From Streptomyces polyasparticus (lineage in GTDB: Bacteria > Actinomycetota > Actinomycetes > Streptomycetales > Streptomycetaceae), in the NCBI RefSeq assembly GCF_014493765.1, contig NZ_JACTVJ010000039.1, forward strand, positions 1 through 43,076: a DNA stretch of 43,076 nucleotides, written 5' to 3'. Under the pieces are notes generated by a model. The model ran no database searches, was not told the origin of the DNA, and saw only the letters and a list, made by a program, of their open reading frames with translations. The position numbers were made by a program, and so were the translations under genes. The first letter of the stretch is position 1, and each line of letters starts with the position of its first letter. Shown in pieces: positions 25,431 to 34,176 of this stretch.

Positions 25431-26972
25431 TCACATGCTGGAGTCGAGCGCGTCCACGACCGCCTGGAAGCTGCTGCTCGCACTGTTCAACTCAGTGACG
25501 ATGGACGCTGCGATGTCACGAGGAGACCCGAGGTCCTGCAGGTCATCGCCAAGGTCGGCCCAGAGGTCCAGGCTGGTGTCGGGGCGTGCAAGCAGATCGG
25601 CCACTGCATAGGGCTTGAAGGAGCGCGACGGGGTGCGGTGACTGTGGTCTGGGTCGTCCGGTCGGTAGGCGGAGAGGAAATCCGCTAGATCGTCCTCGGT
25701 TAGTGGGTTGACCGTTCCTGCACGGTGGTTGCCCGTGCGGGCGTCGTAGACCCACAGGGTGCGGGTCGCGGCCTCGCCGCTGGGGCGAGGCGCGGGCTTG
25801 GTGAAGAAGAGAATGTTTGCCTTGGAGTTGGTGCCGCGGAAGATGCCGGTTGGCAGGCGCAGCAGTGTGTGCACGTCACAGTTATGCAGCAGCTTGAGAC
25901 GTACCTCCGCGGCGGCTCCCTTGCCGAACAGCACAGTGTCTGGCACGAAGACGGCTGCGCGTGCGTCTTCTGGCAGAGTGACGGCGATGTGCTGAAGGAA
26001 GTTGGTGGGGAGGTCTGCTTTCTTTGCCCAGAAGTCGCTTCGGTGGGTGGTATCGACGGCTAGGTCGGTGCTCTTGAAAGGCGGGTTACACAAGGCCACG
26101 GTCGCGGCGACGTCGCGGTCCTGGCGCTGTATCGCTACCGCCTTGCGAGAAAGGGAGTCCGATCGCTGCATCGGAGGGATGCCGGCGAATAGCCGACGGG
26201 TGTTCAAAAGCACGTTCATGGTTGCGAGCCGGCACATCTGGGGGTCGATATCGGCGCCCGCAATGGCGGAGTCGTCTACTTTGGTTCCATGGCTCGCCAT
26301 CTGGCGGTGCGCCGCGATCAGAGTGCTGCCGATTCCGCCAGCCGGGTCGATGACTCGGTCATCGGGGGTGAGCGCGAGCGCCTTGGCGACAACGGTGAGG
26401 AGCGGTAGCGGCGTCAGGAACTGCCCAGTCTCGCGCTTCTTCAACATGTCGTCGTAGCAGTCGGAGAGAAGCTGGGCGAAGGCTTGCCCCAGCTCTGTAT
26501 GGGGCACCTGGGCCCAGTGGTAGGGGTTGATCTCCTCGGTGATGAGCTGTCGCAGCTCACTCATCCGGTCGATGTTCCACGGCTGGGCGTCGTGGAAGAG
26601 GACGCTCGCTGTGGTGCGTCGCTGATTGTCTGGCGAGGGTGCGCCAAGGGTACGCATGGTGCGGGTCAAGTAGCCGTGGAGATCTTCTCCTCCACGTTCG
26701 ACGATATGGGGCCAGGTGTCAACGGAGGGCGCCACGGGCCGAGCGGCGAACTTGCTTTGGCGATTGGCGCGTTCGTGATCGAGCTTGAGGAAGAGCAAGT
26801 AGGCGATGTGCTCGGCGAATTCAATCTTCGTGACAGCGCGCATACTGGACTTCTCGTTATAGAAGGCCCACCAGCGACGGACGATCGAGCCTGCAGTCCA
26901 GTGCTGCTCAGGTCGCCCGCCTTGCGTCGGAAACCCGGAAGTCCCCTGTATTCCGCCCCGCCCCGTTACCAT
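25431..26972 (-). CDS. divergent type I-like N6-adenine methylase subunit
   Basis: This 513-residue protein is a second HsdM-like methylase. The family's helical N-terminal domain is present (KIEFAEHIAYLLFLKLDHER), as are the pre-motif GQFLTPLPLL (183-192) and catalytic NPPF (296-299). The AdoMet-binding motif I is altered: DPAGGIGSTLI (209-219) instead of the DPACGTGGFLI of the canonical hsdM next to it. The core Asp and first Gly remain, so it may still bind AdoMet weakly, or it may serve as a sensor or structural subunit. ATG 26972 has GGAAGG about 9 bases upstream; a TTG at 26981 is possible. It lies 86 bases after hsdM and 55 before the AIPR gene. Confidence 0.82.
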   Translation of the reverse strand: MVTGRGGIQGTSGFPTQGGRPEQHWTAGSIVRRWWAFYNEKSSMRAVTKIEFAEHIAYLLFLKLDHERANRQSKFAARPVAPSVDTWPHIVERGGEDLHGYLTRTMRTLGAPSPDNQRRTTASVLFHDAQPWNIDRMSELRQLITEEINPYHWAQVPHTELGQAFAQLLSDCYDDMLKKRETGQFLTPLPLLTVVAKALALTPDDRVIDPAGGIGSTLIAAHRQMASHGTKVDDSAIAGADIDPQMCRLATMNVLLNTRRLFAGIPPMQRSDSLSRKAVAIQRQDRDVAATVALCNPPFKSTDLAVDTTHRSDFWAKKADLPTNFLQHIAVTLPEDARAAVFVPDTVLFGKGAAAEVRLKLLHNCDVHTLLRLPTGIFRGTNSKANILFFTKPAPRPSGEAATRTLWVYDARTGNHRAGTVNPLTEDDLADFLSAYRPDDPDHSHRTPSRSFKPYAVADLLARPDTSLDLWADLGDDLQDLGSPRDIAASIVTELNSASSSFQAVVDALDSSM

Positions 26973-27058
26973 TCCGCTCAACTTCCTTCCCCTGCCGCCC
27001 GAGTTCGAGCCAAGGCCGTCCGCCTTCCGGCCCGACCTCGGGTGTCGGAAGGAGACGG

Positions 27059-28684
27059 CTACTCGGCTCGGTTTTCCCCGGCTTCGTCGGTGCCATCGTC
27101 GGTAGTTCTGGTGGTACCCGTGTTCTTCAGAGCACGCGCCACAGTCGTGAACTCGGCCAAAGCGGCCTCCAGCTCATCCACGATCTCCTGGGCGATCACG
27201 TCGGGTGACGCGAGGGCCGTCTGCGCGGAGCTCGCCTCTGAAGTGAAGGCGGTCAGGTCGAGGTTGACCTTGTCACGGTCGATCAGCTCTTCGTAATCGT
27301 AAGCCCGGAAGCGATCATTGGGCTTGCGGGCAGAGAAATCGGTGCCGCCAGAGTGGAAGGCCGCGACGAAGTCGTCCAAGTGCTCGCGGCGGAGCTGACG
27401 CTGCTTCAGCGTGAAGCGTTGGTCGGTCCGGAAGTCGTAGACCCAGAGCTGTTTGGTGCCCGGCCGGCCTCCGGAGCGCTGGCCGGTCTTGTCGAAGAAC
27501 AGGACGTTGGCCTTCACGCCGTTGGCGTAGAAGATGCCGGTGGGGAGACGCAGCAGGGTGTGCATGTCGCACAGGTTGAGTAGATTACGACGAATCGTCT
27601 CGCCAGCTCCGCCCTCGAACAGGACATTGTCGGGGAGCACGACGGCGGCTCGCCCGTTGGTCTTCAGCAGGTTGTAGATGTGCTGGACGAAGTTGAGCTG
27701 CTTGTTGGTGGTTTGTGTCCAGAAGTCGGTGCGCGCGGTGTACGCCTCGCCAGTCACCGATCCGACGCCGAACGGCGGGTTGGCGAACACGATGTCGTAG
27801 AACCGTGTCGGCGCCTTGGCCAATGAGTCCTGCACAGTGATCAGCGGCTTGGCCCCGGACGTGCCGATGTTATGCAGCAGCATGTTCATGAGTGCCAGGC
27901 GGGCGGTCTCCCGGACGAGCTCGTATCCAGTGATCGCTCCAGTCTGGAGCTTGCGTCCCTCATCCCCATAGAGCTGCTTCTCGTAGTGGTTAACGAGGTG
28001 GGCATGTGCGGCGATGAGGAACCCACCGGTACCGCACGCCGGGTCGGTGATGGTCTCGCCGACCTGCGGCCGCACACAGTCGACCATGGCGTCGATGACC
28101 GGGCGGGGAGTGAAGTACTGCCCGGCACCCGTCTTGCGGTCCTCGGCACCACGCTGCAGCAGGCCTTCGTAGGCGTCGCCCTTGAGGTCTTGCTCCTCAG
28201 TGGTCCAGCGGTGCGGGTTGATCAAGTCCATGATCAACCGCTCCAGCACGGCGGGTTCATGAATCTTGTTGCTGGACTTGGCGAAGACCTCACCGAGCAT
28301 GGTGCCGCCACGTGAGCCGAGATCCTTAAGGATGAACTCGTAGTGGCTGAGCAGGTCGTCGCCGGAGCGGGTGGTCAGGCTTGCCCAGTCCCGACCTGGC
28401 GGTACCAGCGGAGCTTCATCCTCGTTCTTTCGGCGGAACTTCGCCGGACGATTGGACCGCTCGTCCGCCATCTTCAGGAACAGCAGATACGTGAGCTGCT
28501 CCACGTAATCGAGCGTGGAGACGCCCGAGTGACGAAGAAGCTCACAGTAGGACCAGAGCCGGTTGACCAGAGTGCTGGTCGACGCGGTCATCCGGGGCGA
28601 GACCTGCGGCTCCTCAAGCTCCACCCGCTGCGGGGTGCGCTGGGTTGGAGCAGTGACTGGCTTGTCAGGACTCATGGTGCTCAC
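27059..28684 (-). CDS. hsdM: type I restriction-modification methylase HsdM
   Basis: The 541-residue protein methylates adenine at N6 within the type I target, in complex with HsdS. It has the helical HsdM_N domain (LVNRLWSYCELLRHSGVSTL, VEQLTYLLFLKMADE; residues 38-80), AGQYFTPRPVIDAM (187-200), motif I DPACGTGGFLIAAH (214-227) and catalytic NPPF (302-305). After this comes the LRLPTGIFYANGVKANVLFF block typical of the family. GTG 28684 overlaps the hsdS stop as GTGA and has GGAG 10 bases upstream; an ATG three codons later is possible. The C-terminus is helical and acidic, a usual HsdS contact. Confidence 0.95.
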   Translation of the reverse strand: MSTMSPDKPVTAPTQRTPQRVELEEPQVSPRMTASTSTLVNRLWSYCELLRHSGVSTLDYVEQLTYLLFLKMADERSNRPAKFRRKNEDEAPLVPPGRDWASLTTRSGDDLLSHYEFILKDLGSRGGTMLGEVFAKSSNKIHEPAVLERLIMDLINPHRWTTEEQDLKGDAYEGLLQRGAEDRKTGAGQYFTPRPVIDAMVDCVRPQVGETITDPACGTGGFLIAAHAHLVNHYEKQLYGDEGRKLQTGAITGYELVRETARLALMNMLLHNIGTSGAKPLITVQDSLAKAPTRFYDIVFANPPFGVGSVTGEAYTARTDFWTQTTNKQLNFVQHIYNLLKTNGRAAVVLPDNVLFEGGAGETIRRNLLNLCDMHTLLRLPTGIFYANGVKANVLFFDKTGQRSGGRPGTKQLWVYDFRTDQRFTLKQRQLRREHLDDFVAAFHSGGTDFSARKPNDRFRAYDYEELIDRDKVNLDLTAFTSEASSAQTALASPDVIAQEIVDELEAALAEFTTVARALKNTGTTRTTDDGTDEAGENRAE

Positions 28685-30159
28685 AGGGGCAGTTCTCCTT
28701 GACCGGTATTCCCGGTCGGCTTACTGGTGCGGGAGGTATGGCGTCGCTTGCCCGTCCGGGCCGAGGCAGCACGCTCGGCGCGGATTCGATCGAGCAGCGC
28801 TGAGGCAGGCTCGTCGGTGGGGAGCTGGGGGACAAGTTGGCCGGAGAAGGCCGTGTGGCAGACGGCGGCGCGAAGATTGGAAGCCTGAGAGCGGCTCGCG
28901 TCTAGTGTTCCTCGTAGATCGAGCAGCTCTCTTTCGACGGCCTGAATTCGACTGACAATCGCCCGCTGCGTGCCGACGGGAGGGATCGGGATCTTCAGAG
29001 CCTGGATCTTCCCTTTATTCAAGGCAGGTTGATTGCCGCCGGAAGCCTCTCTGCGTGTTTCTTCGTAGCGCGACATGAAGAAATAGTAAACGTACTCAGG
29101 GAGGATTCTTGTTTCGGAAACGCGAATCGAAGCGCAATTCTGGTTGTGGGCTGCTGGAATATCAAGGATGGCGGTTTGTCCGCGCGTCTTTCCTTCGCCG
29201 ATCATGGCAACCATTACCGTGCCAGGGGGATGGATTCGCGTCTCTGGGTTTGTGATCGATTCCATGGTGATGGATTCGCGCGTCGTGGAGATCCGGCCGA
29301 AGGCCACTTCTCCGCTGCTCACCCAGGGGATGTTGCCACCCCAGTAAGCCTGTACTGACCGTGATGGGGTGGATCCCACGAAGACCTGGAAAAGCGACCC
29401 AATCGTCGTCCATTGCCATTCTTTAGGAATGCTCCACATGCCTTCCGTAGTTACCGTGTTACCGGCCAGTGCGGCCTCGCTCCCGCCCTCCGACAGGTCT
29501 TCGGTGGTGAGCGTTCCGCGAAATGCTTCTTGTAGGGTGGCTTGGATGAGCTCTTCCATTTTGTTGGCAGTAGCTGAGAGTGCAGATTGACCTGCCTCGA
29601 CGTGGGCGAGTTGCTCGTCTAGCTTCGCAACGATTCTATGCTGCTCGGCCAACGGTGGGAGGAGGATTGTGAAATCGGAGAACTGTTCCCAGTGGGCCCT
29701 AGGGCGATCACCCGTCGGGTTTTTTTGCATTACGTAGTGAACGAAATCTGGACTGAGGAGCCGGTGCTGCAGGAAGCGTGAATCGATTGCACTGCTCGGG
29801 GGGAAGGCGATGAATTCGCCCGAACAGATGCCGCTAAAGTCGGCGAGGGCGACTTTGTTCAAGTATGGCCGCAGGCGCCCATACAGCAGATAACCTGGCT
29901 TCACTACCGGGGATGAACTCTTGATAGTGGCGGCGGTTCCCAAGTCGAGTATGCGCCCGGTATGGGATTCGACGTGGTCCATTCCGAGGTATGGAAGATC
30001 GTCACCAGGAGTCGGCTTGTAGCGCTCTGAGATCGGAGAGATGATCTCGCCGAGCGTGGCGCGTGCCCAACCTTTCGGAAGCTCCGCGTCATTACCGCTG
30101 TCCACGACTCCAGCGGCGCCGCCCCCGGTTCCCCCAGCTTCCACTGCGGTCGCAGTCAC
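28681..30159 (-). CDS. hsdS: type I restriction specificity subunit HsdS
   Basis: The 492-residue protein reads the bipartite DNA target. It has two target-recognition domains (about 28-190 and 245-415), each followed by a long helix: LPPLAEQHRIVAKLDEQLAH and IPPVGTQRAIVSRIQAVERE, the spacer helices that set the gap between half-sites. Each TRD contains the usual LPKGW or IPKEW-type entry (ELPKGWARATLGEI, SIPKEWQWTTIGSLF). Composition drops in GC over much of 29040-29900 and differs from the flanking helices, which fits TRD exchange by recombination. It overlaps hsdR by 4 bp upstream and hsdM by 4 bp downstream. Confidence 0.95.
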   Translation of the reverse strand: MTATAVEAGGTGGGAAGVVDSGNDAELPKGWARATLGEIISPISERYKPTPGDDLPYLGMDHVESHTGRILDLGTAATIKSSSPVVKPGYLLYGRLRPYLNKVALADFSGICSGEFIAFPPSSAIDSRFLQHRLLSPDFVHYVMQKNPTGDRPRAHWEQFSDFTILLPPLAEQHRIVAKLDEQLAHVEAGQSALSATANKMEELIQATLQEAFRGTLTTEDLSEGGSEAALAGNTVTTEGMWSIPKEWQWTTIGSLFQVFVGSTPSRSVQAYWGGNIPWVSSGEVAFGRISTTRESITMESITNPETRIHPPGTVMVAMIGEGKTRGQTAILDIPAAHNQNCASIRVSETRILPEYVYYFFMSRYEETRREASGGNQPALNKGKIQALKIPIPPVGTQRAIVSRIQAVERELLDLRGTLDASRSQASNLRAAVCHTAFSGQLVPQLPTDEPASALLDRIRAERAASARTGKRRHTSRTSKPTGNTGQGELPL

Positions 30160-33100
30160 GCGCTCAGCTCCCTGTCGAGTTCGTCGATGATGTGTTCCGC
30201 TTGTTGTTCGCCGAATTCGGCGAGGAAGCCATCCGTCCCGTTACGGGTAGCGAACGGAGCGTAGTCCAGATCGGCGGTGTCGAAGCGTACCCGTTCGACG
30301 GTGGCGTTCGCGATGTGGTCGAGCCACCAGCGCTGCCGATCTGTGAAGTGGACGCCTGCCTGTTCCTGTCGGGCGAGCCAAGCCGCGTAACGTTCACGGA
30401 CGCGGTCTTCGTGCGGCATGGGCTGTGGCATCCCTCGTTCTGCACCGCCGGCGAGCTCATATCGAAGCAGCGCAAGGAGATCGGCTGCAGTCTTTCGGGT
30501 GCGTTGCTTGCTGATCGGCGTCTCACCCAATTGCTCGTACGCCGCCCAGAGTCGGTCCGGGGTCCAGGCCCTCGGGGGGCGAGCGATCGCGCGGGCCACG
30601 TCCTTGAGGCGGTGCAAGGCGTCTGCCGGTGGGGTATCGGAGTCGGCGTTGAACGCGATGGCCATTGCCGCGATCTCGTCGCGGTTGTTCTCGATGTACT
30701 CCCGCCAGCAGGTGACGATGTCACGTGAAGTGGCTTCGTTCTCAACTGCTGCGCCAGCGTTGACCAGTTCGTCGCGGCTGGTTTCGTCGTAGAGGATGTC
30801 TTTCGCTCGGCGCATTTCGAGGAGACGGGCGCGCAGCTGGGGAGCGGCAGCAAGCGGCTGGACGGCATGCTCGATGAGCGCCCGCACTTCACGTTCGGGG
30901 TCACGGCCGGTCAGCGCGGCGGCATCCCGTACCTTCTGCTGGTCGTCGACGGAGACCGCGCGGATCATGCCGCGGATGATCTCCTTCAGTGGGCGGCCGC
31001 CTGTGAGCTGCTCAATTTCGCCGCGTTCCTCTGAGGTCATTTGGATATCGAGCTTGGCGAGACGGGCTGCGAGGGTGGAAACCTCTGCTTCCTCGATGGT
31101 GCCGGCACCAGTCTTTCGAAGGAGCTTTTCCAGGCTGACCTGCTTGTCAGTATGCCGTTCCAGAGGTGCGGCATCGACCTTCTTCCGCTTGGTGACGCCG
31201 ACCGCGTCGACGATCACGAAGCGGGTTTTGGGGCCGACTCCGGGCGTTACCTTTTCGAATTCGGTGAGAGAGAGGGTGCGTGCACCGCGCCCCTTCATCT
31301 GCTCGAAGTAAGCCCAGCTCTTCACGTCGCGGAGGAAGAGGAGACACTCCAGCGGCTTGACGTCGGTCCCAGTAGCGATCATGTCGACGGTGACGGCGAT
31401 GCGTAGCTGCGGCAGGTTTCGGAAGTCGGCGAGGCGCTCATCTGCCTTCTTTGCCGCGTGGGTGATCTTGGCGCAGAACTCGTTGCCCTTGCCAAATACG
31501 TCGCGTACCACTTCCACGATCTCTTCGGCGTGGTTGTCGTTCTTCGCGAAGATCAGCGTCTTCGGGACGTACATCTCGTCCCAAAGTAGTTCGCCAGTGC
31601 TGCTGTCGTGCTTGCCACGCTCTGGGAAAATCTCAGTGAAGAGGCGCTCTCGGAATGTCCTGATCACGGTACGCAGCTGGTCCTTGCTGATGACGCCGAC
31701 GCCCACCTGGTTCGCGCCATACTCGACATCTTCGTCCAGGTCCTCATAGCGCTGTCGGCGCGTGCGACGGTCACGGACCGGGATCGTGCCCTGGGCGATG
31801 ACTCCGCCCTCCGCCGTTATCCGCGTGTTGATTTCGTAGACGGAGAAGTCGACGTTGACGCTGTCGGCCACGGCCTCCTGATACGTGTACTCGCTGACCA
31901 GATTGCCGTTGAAGTAGCCGAAGGTCTGGGCGACTGGGGTAGCGGTGAGGCCGACGATGGGGGCGTCGAAGTATTCAAGGACTGAGCGCCACTTGCCGTA
32001 GATCGACCGGTGGCACTCGTCGACCACGATCAGGTCGAAGGACTCCGGCGGAATGTCCGCGTTGTATCCGACCTCGACCGGGCCAGGGATGTCGTATGGC
32101 TGTTCTCCTTCAGCGTCCTCGTCTTGTGCGCCGGGCGGACGCTCGCCGGTGAGCTCCATGTACAGGCGCTGCACGGTGGAGACCACCACTTTGGAAGACG
32201 CCTTCATGCCCTCGGAGCCAAGCCGTTGTACGTGGTAGAGGTCGGCGAACTTCCGTGCCCCGTCAGGGGTGATGAAGTTCTCGAACTCGGCGACGGCTTG
32301 GTCGCCGAGGTTATTTCGGTCGACCAGGAAGAGAACGCGCTCGGCGCGAGCGTGCTTCAGCATCCGGTAGGAGAAGGTCACCGCAGTGAAGGTTTTGCCG
32401 GCGCCAGTTGCCATCTGCACCAAGGAACGGGACTGGCCAATGCCCTGTTGGCCTCGGCCGAGGGCAACGGAGTCCTCGACGCCTCGTACAGCACCGATCT
32501 GCGCGGGGCGCAGCGGGCGCTCGTCCAGCTCAGGCATGCGCATACGCAGACGCGCGCGGTAGCTGGGTGCCTGCGGATCCTCGTCGGCTTGGCGGATCCA
32601 GCGGGCGAGGGTGCGTGGCTGGTGGAAGTGGAAGATCCGTCGAGTTCGGGAGTCGGGATCGAGAATGTTGCGGAAGCGGGTTTCGCCGCCATCACTCACG
32701 TACCGGAAGGGCAGTGGTTCCTGCTGCCTCCAGGCTAGATGGCGCTGTTGGGCGTCGGTGAGGTGGTCGGCGTATCGGTCGGCCTGTGACTCGGCGGCGG
32801 AGAGGTCTGCCCCTTCGCGCTTTGCCTCGATGACACCGACCAGCTTGCGGTCCACGTAGAGCGCGTAGTCGGCCCGCCCTCGGGCGGTGGTGGTTTCACG
32901 GACGGCCACGCCGTTGCCCCGGTGGTCGCCCTGGTGGTACAGGTTTTGCGCTGCGGCGTCCTGGACCTGCCAGCCGGCCTCAGAGAGCATTTGGTCGAGG
33001 CGGGCACGGACCTGCACCTCGGAGAGCGGCTCGCGGGCAGCCTGCTCGGCGTTGTCGAGGAGGCGGGCGCGCTCGGCGACAGCAGCGGAGACTGCCTCAT

Positions 33101-33839
33101 TGTCGGTTGCCTCTGCACGGCGCTGCCGAGCGTAGTCGGCCTCCTGTGCGGCTTCGACTTGGCTCAGCTGGGCCTGCAGAGCGGCGATGGAGCGGGCTAG
33201 CTCTTCCCGCTCGGCCTTGGCCTCTGCCAGCTCCCGTTCGGCTGCTGTACGGGCAGCGTGCTCAGCTTCGGCCTTGGACGCCTGGTCCTGGTACGTGACG
33301 CGGGCTTCTTCAAGCGCGCGGCGAGCGCGGGCCACCTCTGCCTGGAGACGCTGGTTATGTGCCGCCGGAGTGTTGTCGGGGTCCGGCGGCACGAAAGCTA
33401 TCTGCTCCCGCGAGCTGGTCAGCAGGCGGTGATACCAAACGCCGAGGCGGAAGCACGTCTGCAGCGCGCGAAAGGCGTCGTCCGAGTTGTCATGATCGCC
33501 GTGATTGGCATCGTTGCCGAGGCTGCGCACCTCATGGAACGCGGCGCCCACGTTTCCGTGCAGGTAGCCCTCCCTATCAAGGGCCCTGAGGCGCTCAAAC
33601 TGGGTGGTACCCGCGTTTTGAATCCTGGCCCGACGGATGAGGTCGGCGGCGAGAGATTCACCGAACTGTCGGGACTTGATCAAGGAAGTGTTGGGATCAT
33701 CGAATACGTGGCTCTCAGCGGCAGCTCCGTAGGCCACAAGTACGGGCAGGTGCGGCAGCAGAAAGCCGAAGTTTCGAGACTGTTTGGCCAGCCGCACCAG
33801 CTTGGCGTCCGGGGTTCCGGGCGAGCCGACCGCGCTCAT
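30156..33839 (-). CDS. hsdR: type I restriction endonuclease HsdR with DUF4145-like N-terminus
   Basis: This subunit of about 1227 residues translocates and cuts DNA. From the N-terminus: a DUF4145-like helical domain (27-145; LRALDREGYLHGNVGAAFHE, VRSLGNDANHGD), a coiled coil (160-275, Ala/Glu/Arg heptads), a PD-(D/E)XK nuclease (ADYALYVDRKLVGVIEAKR; Asp324, Glu338, Lys340), then the SF2 motor with Walker A MATGAGKTF (476-484), DECH (607-610), a TATP motif soon after, and TGTDVKPLECLLF later. ATG 33839 is preferred because AGGA lies 6 bases upstream; the open frame continues to 33971 without an RBS. It is the first gene of the five-gene operon. Confidence 0.93.
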   Translation of the reverse strand: MSAVGSPGTPDAKLVRLAKQSRNFGFLLPHLPVLVAYGAAAESHVFDDPNTSLIKSRQFGESLAADLIRRARIQNAGTTQFERLRALDREGYLHGNVGAAFHEVRSLGNDANHGDHDNSDDAFRALQTCFRLGVWYHRLLTSSREQIAFVPPDPDNTPAAHNQRLQAEVARARRALEEARVTYQDQASKAEAEHAARTAAERELAEAKAEREELARSIAALQAQLSQVEAAQEADYARQRRAEATDNEAVSAAVAERARLLDNAEQAAREPLSEVQVRARLDQMLSEAGWQVQDAAAQNLYHQGDHRGNGVAVRETTTARGRADYALYVDRKLVGVIEAKREGADLSAAESQADRYADHLTDAQQRHLAWRQQEPLPFRYVSDGGETRFRNILDPDSRTRRIFHFHQPRTLARWIRQADEDPQAPSYRARLRMRMPELDERPLRPAQIGAVRGVEDSVALGRGQQGIGQSRSLVQMATGAGKTFTAVTFSYRMLKHARAERVLFLVDRNNLGDQAVAEFENFITPDGARKFADLYHVQRLGSEGMKASSKVVVSTVQRLYMELTGERPPGAQDEDAEGEQPYDIPGPVEVGYNADIPPESFDLIVVDECHRSIYGKWRSVLEYFDAPIVGLTATPVAQTFGYFNGNLVSEYTYQEAVADSVNVDFSVYEINTRITAEGGVIAQGTIPVRDRRTRRQRYEDLDEDVEYGANQVGVGVISKDQLRTVIRTFRERLFTEIFPERGKHDSSTGELLWDEMYVPKTLIFAKNDNHAEEIVEVVRDVFGKGNEFCAKITHAAKKADERLADFRNLPQLRIAVTVDMIATGTDVKPLECLLFLRDVKSWAYFEQMKGRGARTLSLTEFEKVTPGVGPKTRFVIVDAVGVTKRKKVDAAPLERHTDKQVSLEKLLRKTGAGTIEEAEVSTLAARLAKLDIQMTSEERGEIEQLTGGRPLKEIIRGMIRAVSVDDQQKVRDAAALTGRDPEREVRALIEHAVQPLAAAPQLRARLLEMRRAKDILYDETSRDELVNAGAAVENEATSRDIVTCWREYIENNRDEIAAMAIAFNADSDTPPADALHRLKDVARAIARPPRAWTPDRLWAAYEQLGETPISKQRTRKTAADLLALLRYELAGGAERGMPQPMPHEDRVRERYAAWLARQEQAGVHFTDRQRWWLDHIANATVERVRFDTADLDYAPFATRNGTDGFLAEFGEQQAEHIIDELDRELSA

Positions 33840-34176
33840 GTTGTGTCCTGCCTCTCCGCCTACCTTGATCGCTCTTAGAGCGTACTGGGCAGCACTGACA
33901 CGCGGCTGCGTTTTGAGTGGCTGAGCGGGTAGGGCGAGACCTCGTCCGCGCGGTGTTTGTGCTCGAGACATAGCTGATCAAGACGAGGCCGCACCCTGGC
34001 TGGCTCCGTCAGAGTCGTCGCCGCGGTGCCCACGACTCACTTGGTTGTGGACATCCGATGCACGTGACGACGCAGACAGAAGCTGTAGTCACCCAGTGTG
34101 AGAATCGGAGCCGCTCCGTTCTCCATGATGTGCGTCAGCATCAGACGACTGGGTTTCCCAGGACGCCCACTCGCCC
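33840..34176. promoter_or_regulatory. divergent promoter region between hsdR and the methyltransferase genes
   Basis: These 337 bases separate hsdR (minus) from the plus-strand methyltransferase block and should contain both promoters. No clear -10/-35 pair was found. The only strong structure is a palindrome at 34100-34123, listed separately. It is one of the few non-coding places in the island where joint control could act. Confidence 0.5.
34100..34123. promoter_or_regulatory. palindrome, candidate operator
   Basis: GAGAATCGGAGC at 34100-34111 pairs with GCTCCGTTCTC at 34113-34123, with one bulged T (34105) and a single central base. It lies 53 bases upstream of the plus-strand gene and about 260 upstream of hsdR. 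A dimeric repressor site or a 5'-UTR hairpin of the plus-strand transcript are both possible. Confidence 0.45.
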
